In this document: positions 6,292 through 7,432 of the stretch, in pieces
Position numbering within the stretch: the first letter of the stretch is position 1
Layout: each line of letters opens with the position of its first letter
DNA from: Methanobacteriota archaeon
GTDB lineage: Archaea > Thermoplasmatota > Poseidoniia > Poseidoniales > Poseidoniaceae
DNA: 7,432 bases
Direction: 5' to 3'
Assembly: GCA_002728035.1 (NCBI GenBank)
Contig: PBUZ01000031.1
Span: forward strand, 31,361-38,792
The notes under the pieces: generated by a model
What the model saw: the letters and a program-made list of their open reading frames with translations, nothing else
What the model was told of the DNA's origin: nothing
Database searches by the model: none
Program-made: the position numbers and the translations under genes

Positions 6292-7432
6292 CGAAAATCA
6301 TGGCCAACCCACTGGCGATGATGGTGCTGATCGGTTCGACCACCATGATGTGTCGTGTTTCGACGAACTCGCCGGTCAACGAACCAATGAGTGACAAATC
6401 GGTCACGATGCCGTTGACGCCGATGGAGGAAGCGGTGGGCACGATGCCCGTGAATTGTGCATCGAGCAGGACGGCCCTGCCCTCGAGTTTCATGTCCCCA
6501 AAGATTGGGTAGACCAGGCCGGGCTCAACGAAGGCTTGGGCACTCGCGACCAAACGCCCATCGGTGATGTCATCGATCACGATAAGAGGGAATTCGCCAG
6601 GTCCAGTGTAAATGTGGATGGTCGCGCCCTTCAAGTTTTGACCGACCACTTCCACCCGCTCGATGGTCACACCGGGGGTTGCGGGAACGTCCGTTTGTCG
6701 AACATAGACCCGCTCAACGCCCTTACCTGAAGAATCGACTCGCATGCCAAAATCATCGGTGAGCGACAACACAAACCTCGTCGGGAGGTTCTCGGCGAGC
6801 ATCAACACATCGCCCTTGGCGTCGATGGCGCGACCGCTTGCCTCGAGGTACAGGTCCATGTCGTCGGTGTTGGAGGAATAATCCAGCGTTCGCATGCCTT
6901 GGAACGACGTTTCCTCACGGATGTCGAAGCGGGTGTCGGGTTCGGTGGCCAAATGCATCTCACCGGGCAAATCTCGCATGAAGGCGGTTGATGGCCACCA
7001 GAACCCGTCGATGTAACGCAGTTGCTTGAGCATCAGCGAATCGGCGGAGTGGCCGTTGGTGCGGTACGCCTCAGGTACGACCAGGTCGAGAATCAGGATA
7101 TCACCGATCACCGCCGATACATCGGTGGATTGCGGGATGCCGACCACGAGGGCTTCAACCCGAGTCTTGGCTTGGTGGTCGATGAGGATGGCATGCGCGG
7201 ACTTGAGGCGTACGCCCGCATCGTAGTGCATGTCCACGGATACGCGCGGGACGGTCAGGTTCTCCTGTGTGGAAAACAAGGCGTTCAGTTCTACATTGCG
7301 AGGTTGCGTGGTGTCCAGTCCGTCGATGAACAACTCGAGGTCTTGGCCTTCCAATCCGTTGGCGATGATGGTTATTTGTGGGTACATCGGCTGCCACTGC
7401 GACATTTTGAGGTCAACCTCGTAGGTTGGGAT
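6287..7432 (-). CDS. Beta-rich repetitive protein of unknown function, 5' part outside window
   Basis: The frame is open through the right edge: nine in-frame codons precede the first visible ATG (7405), and no Shine-Dalgarno element stands before it. The window therefore holds the last 381 residues of a longer protein rather than a complete one. The visible part is almost entirely predicted beta strand, acidic and free of cysteine. A unit of about 50-56 residues recurs, marked by a proline after a hydrophobic strand at residues 44, 100, 156, 207, 262 and 312 of the visible part (GIPQSTDV, RDLPGEMHL, ENLPTRFVL, EFPLIVID, GIVPTASS). The last 18 residues (about 364-381) are largely hydrophobic and end at the stop, so they could be a C-terminal membrane anchor. 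No catalytic motif is seen. Elongated, strand-repeat architecture recalls beta-groove lipid-transfer proteins (AsmA/TamB type) or a beta-solenoid, but I have no sequence match for either. It is coupled to the following membrane protein by the 6-nt gap. Confidence 0.85.
   Translation of the reverse strand: MPTYEVDLKMSQWQPMYPQITIIANGLEGQDLELFIDGLDTTQPRNVELNALFSTQENLTVPRVSVDMHYDAGVRLKSAHAILIDHQAKTRVEALVVGIPQSTDVSAVIGDILILDLVVPEAYRTNGHSADSLMLKQLRYIDGFWWPSTAFMRDLPGEMHLATEPDTRFDIREETSFQGMRTLDYSSNTDDMDLYLEASGRAIDAKGDVLMLAENLPTRFVLSLTDDFGMRVDSSGKGVERVYVRQTDVPATPGVTIERVEVVGQNLKGATIHIYTGPGEFPLIVIDDITDGRLVASAQAFVEPGLVYPIFGDMKLEGRAVLLDAQFTGIVPTASSIGVNGIVTDLSLIGSLTGEFVETRHIMVVEPISTIIASGLAMIFG
6443..7303 (-). 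repeat. Tandem protein repeat of about 50-56 residues
   Basis: Within the partial right-hand gene, proline-marked turns fall at residues 44, 100, 156, 207, 262 and 312 of the visible part, with spacings of 56, 56, 51, 55 and 50. Each proline is followed by one or more short beta-like stretches. The best-matched pair of units also shares the preceding pattern of alternating hydrophobic residues, ending in A-I-L-I-D or R-A-I-D-A-K-G about 15 residues before the proline. Sequence identity between units is low. The repeat was found by eye and has not been tested statistically. Confidence 0.45.

Noticed and set aside
5630..6394. Plus-strand open frame of 254 codons
   Set aside because: It is antisense to the small membrane protein and the ends of both neighbours. 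The minus-strand frame has a transmembrane helix and a perfect Shine-Dalgarno element, while this one shows only arbitrary composition.
7403..7405. ATG that could start the right-hand gene
   Set aside because: The frame stays open to the window edge, no ribosome-binding site precedes the ATG, and the residues before it continue the beta-strand pattern. It is more likely an internal Met.

Overview
The window most likely comes from a marine planktonic archaeon of the Thermoplasmatota, with Marine Group II / Candidatus Poseidoniales as my best guess (inference, about 0.6). Four things point there: moderate GC (roughly 55% by eye), acidic exported proteins built from long strings of beta-sandwich domains, a very large membrane-anchored subtilase, and a GGTGAT-type Shine-Dalgarno element. 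There is no rRNA, tRNA or conserved housekeeping gene to settle the lineage, and a bacterial origin is not excluded.

The window is densely coding and every supportable gene lies on the minus strand, so transcription runs right to left. In that order it holds: (1) the C-terminal 381 residues of a beta-rich protein that runs off the right edge (6287-7432), carrying a recurring unit of about 50-56 residues and a hydrophobic C-terminal tail; (2) a 194-residue single-pass membrane protein with a small beta-rich outer domain (5696-6280), starting 6 nt after the previous stop; (3) a complete 1518-residue S8 (subtilisin-like) peptidase of the KP-43 type (1084-5640); (4) the first 339 residues of a secreted protein made of Ig-like domains (1-1019), running off the left edge. 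The gaps are 6, 55 and 64 nt and none contains an obvious terminator, so one operon is plausible.

The peptidase is the centrepiece. In order it has a signal peptide, a pro-region of about 240 residues, a catalytic domain with intact Asp/His/Ser and oxyanion Asn, a PPC-like beta domain, a CARDB domain, five further Ig/NEW3-like domains forming a stalk, one transmembrane helix, a Ser/Thr/Pro/Ala-rich linker, and a C-terminal zinc finger with C4-H-C3 ligand order. The predicted topology puts the protease outside the cell and the zinc finger in the cytoplasm. A surface protease physically joined to an intracellular RING/PHD-like finger is the most unusual thing here.

As a working picture (inference), all four products act at the cell envelope: a tethered protease, a secreted Ig-like partner or adhesin, a small membrane-anchored accessory protein, and a repetitive beta-rich protein. 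The window contains no mobile element, CRISPR array, RNA gene or gene-free stretch longer than 64 nt.
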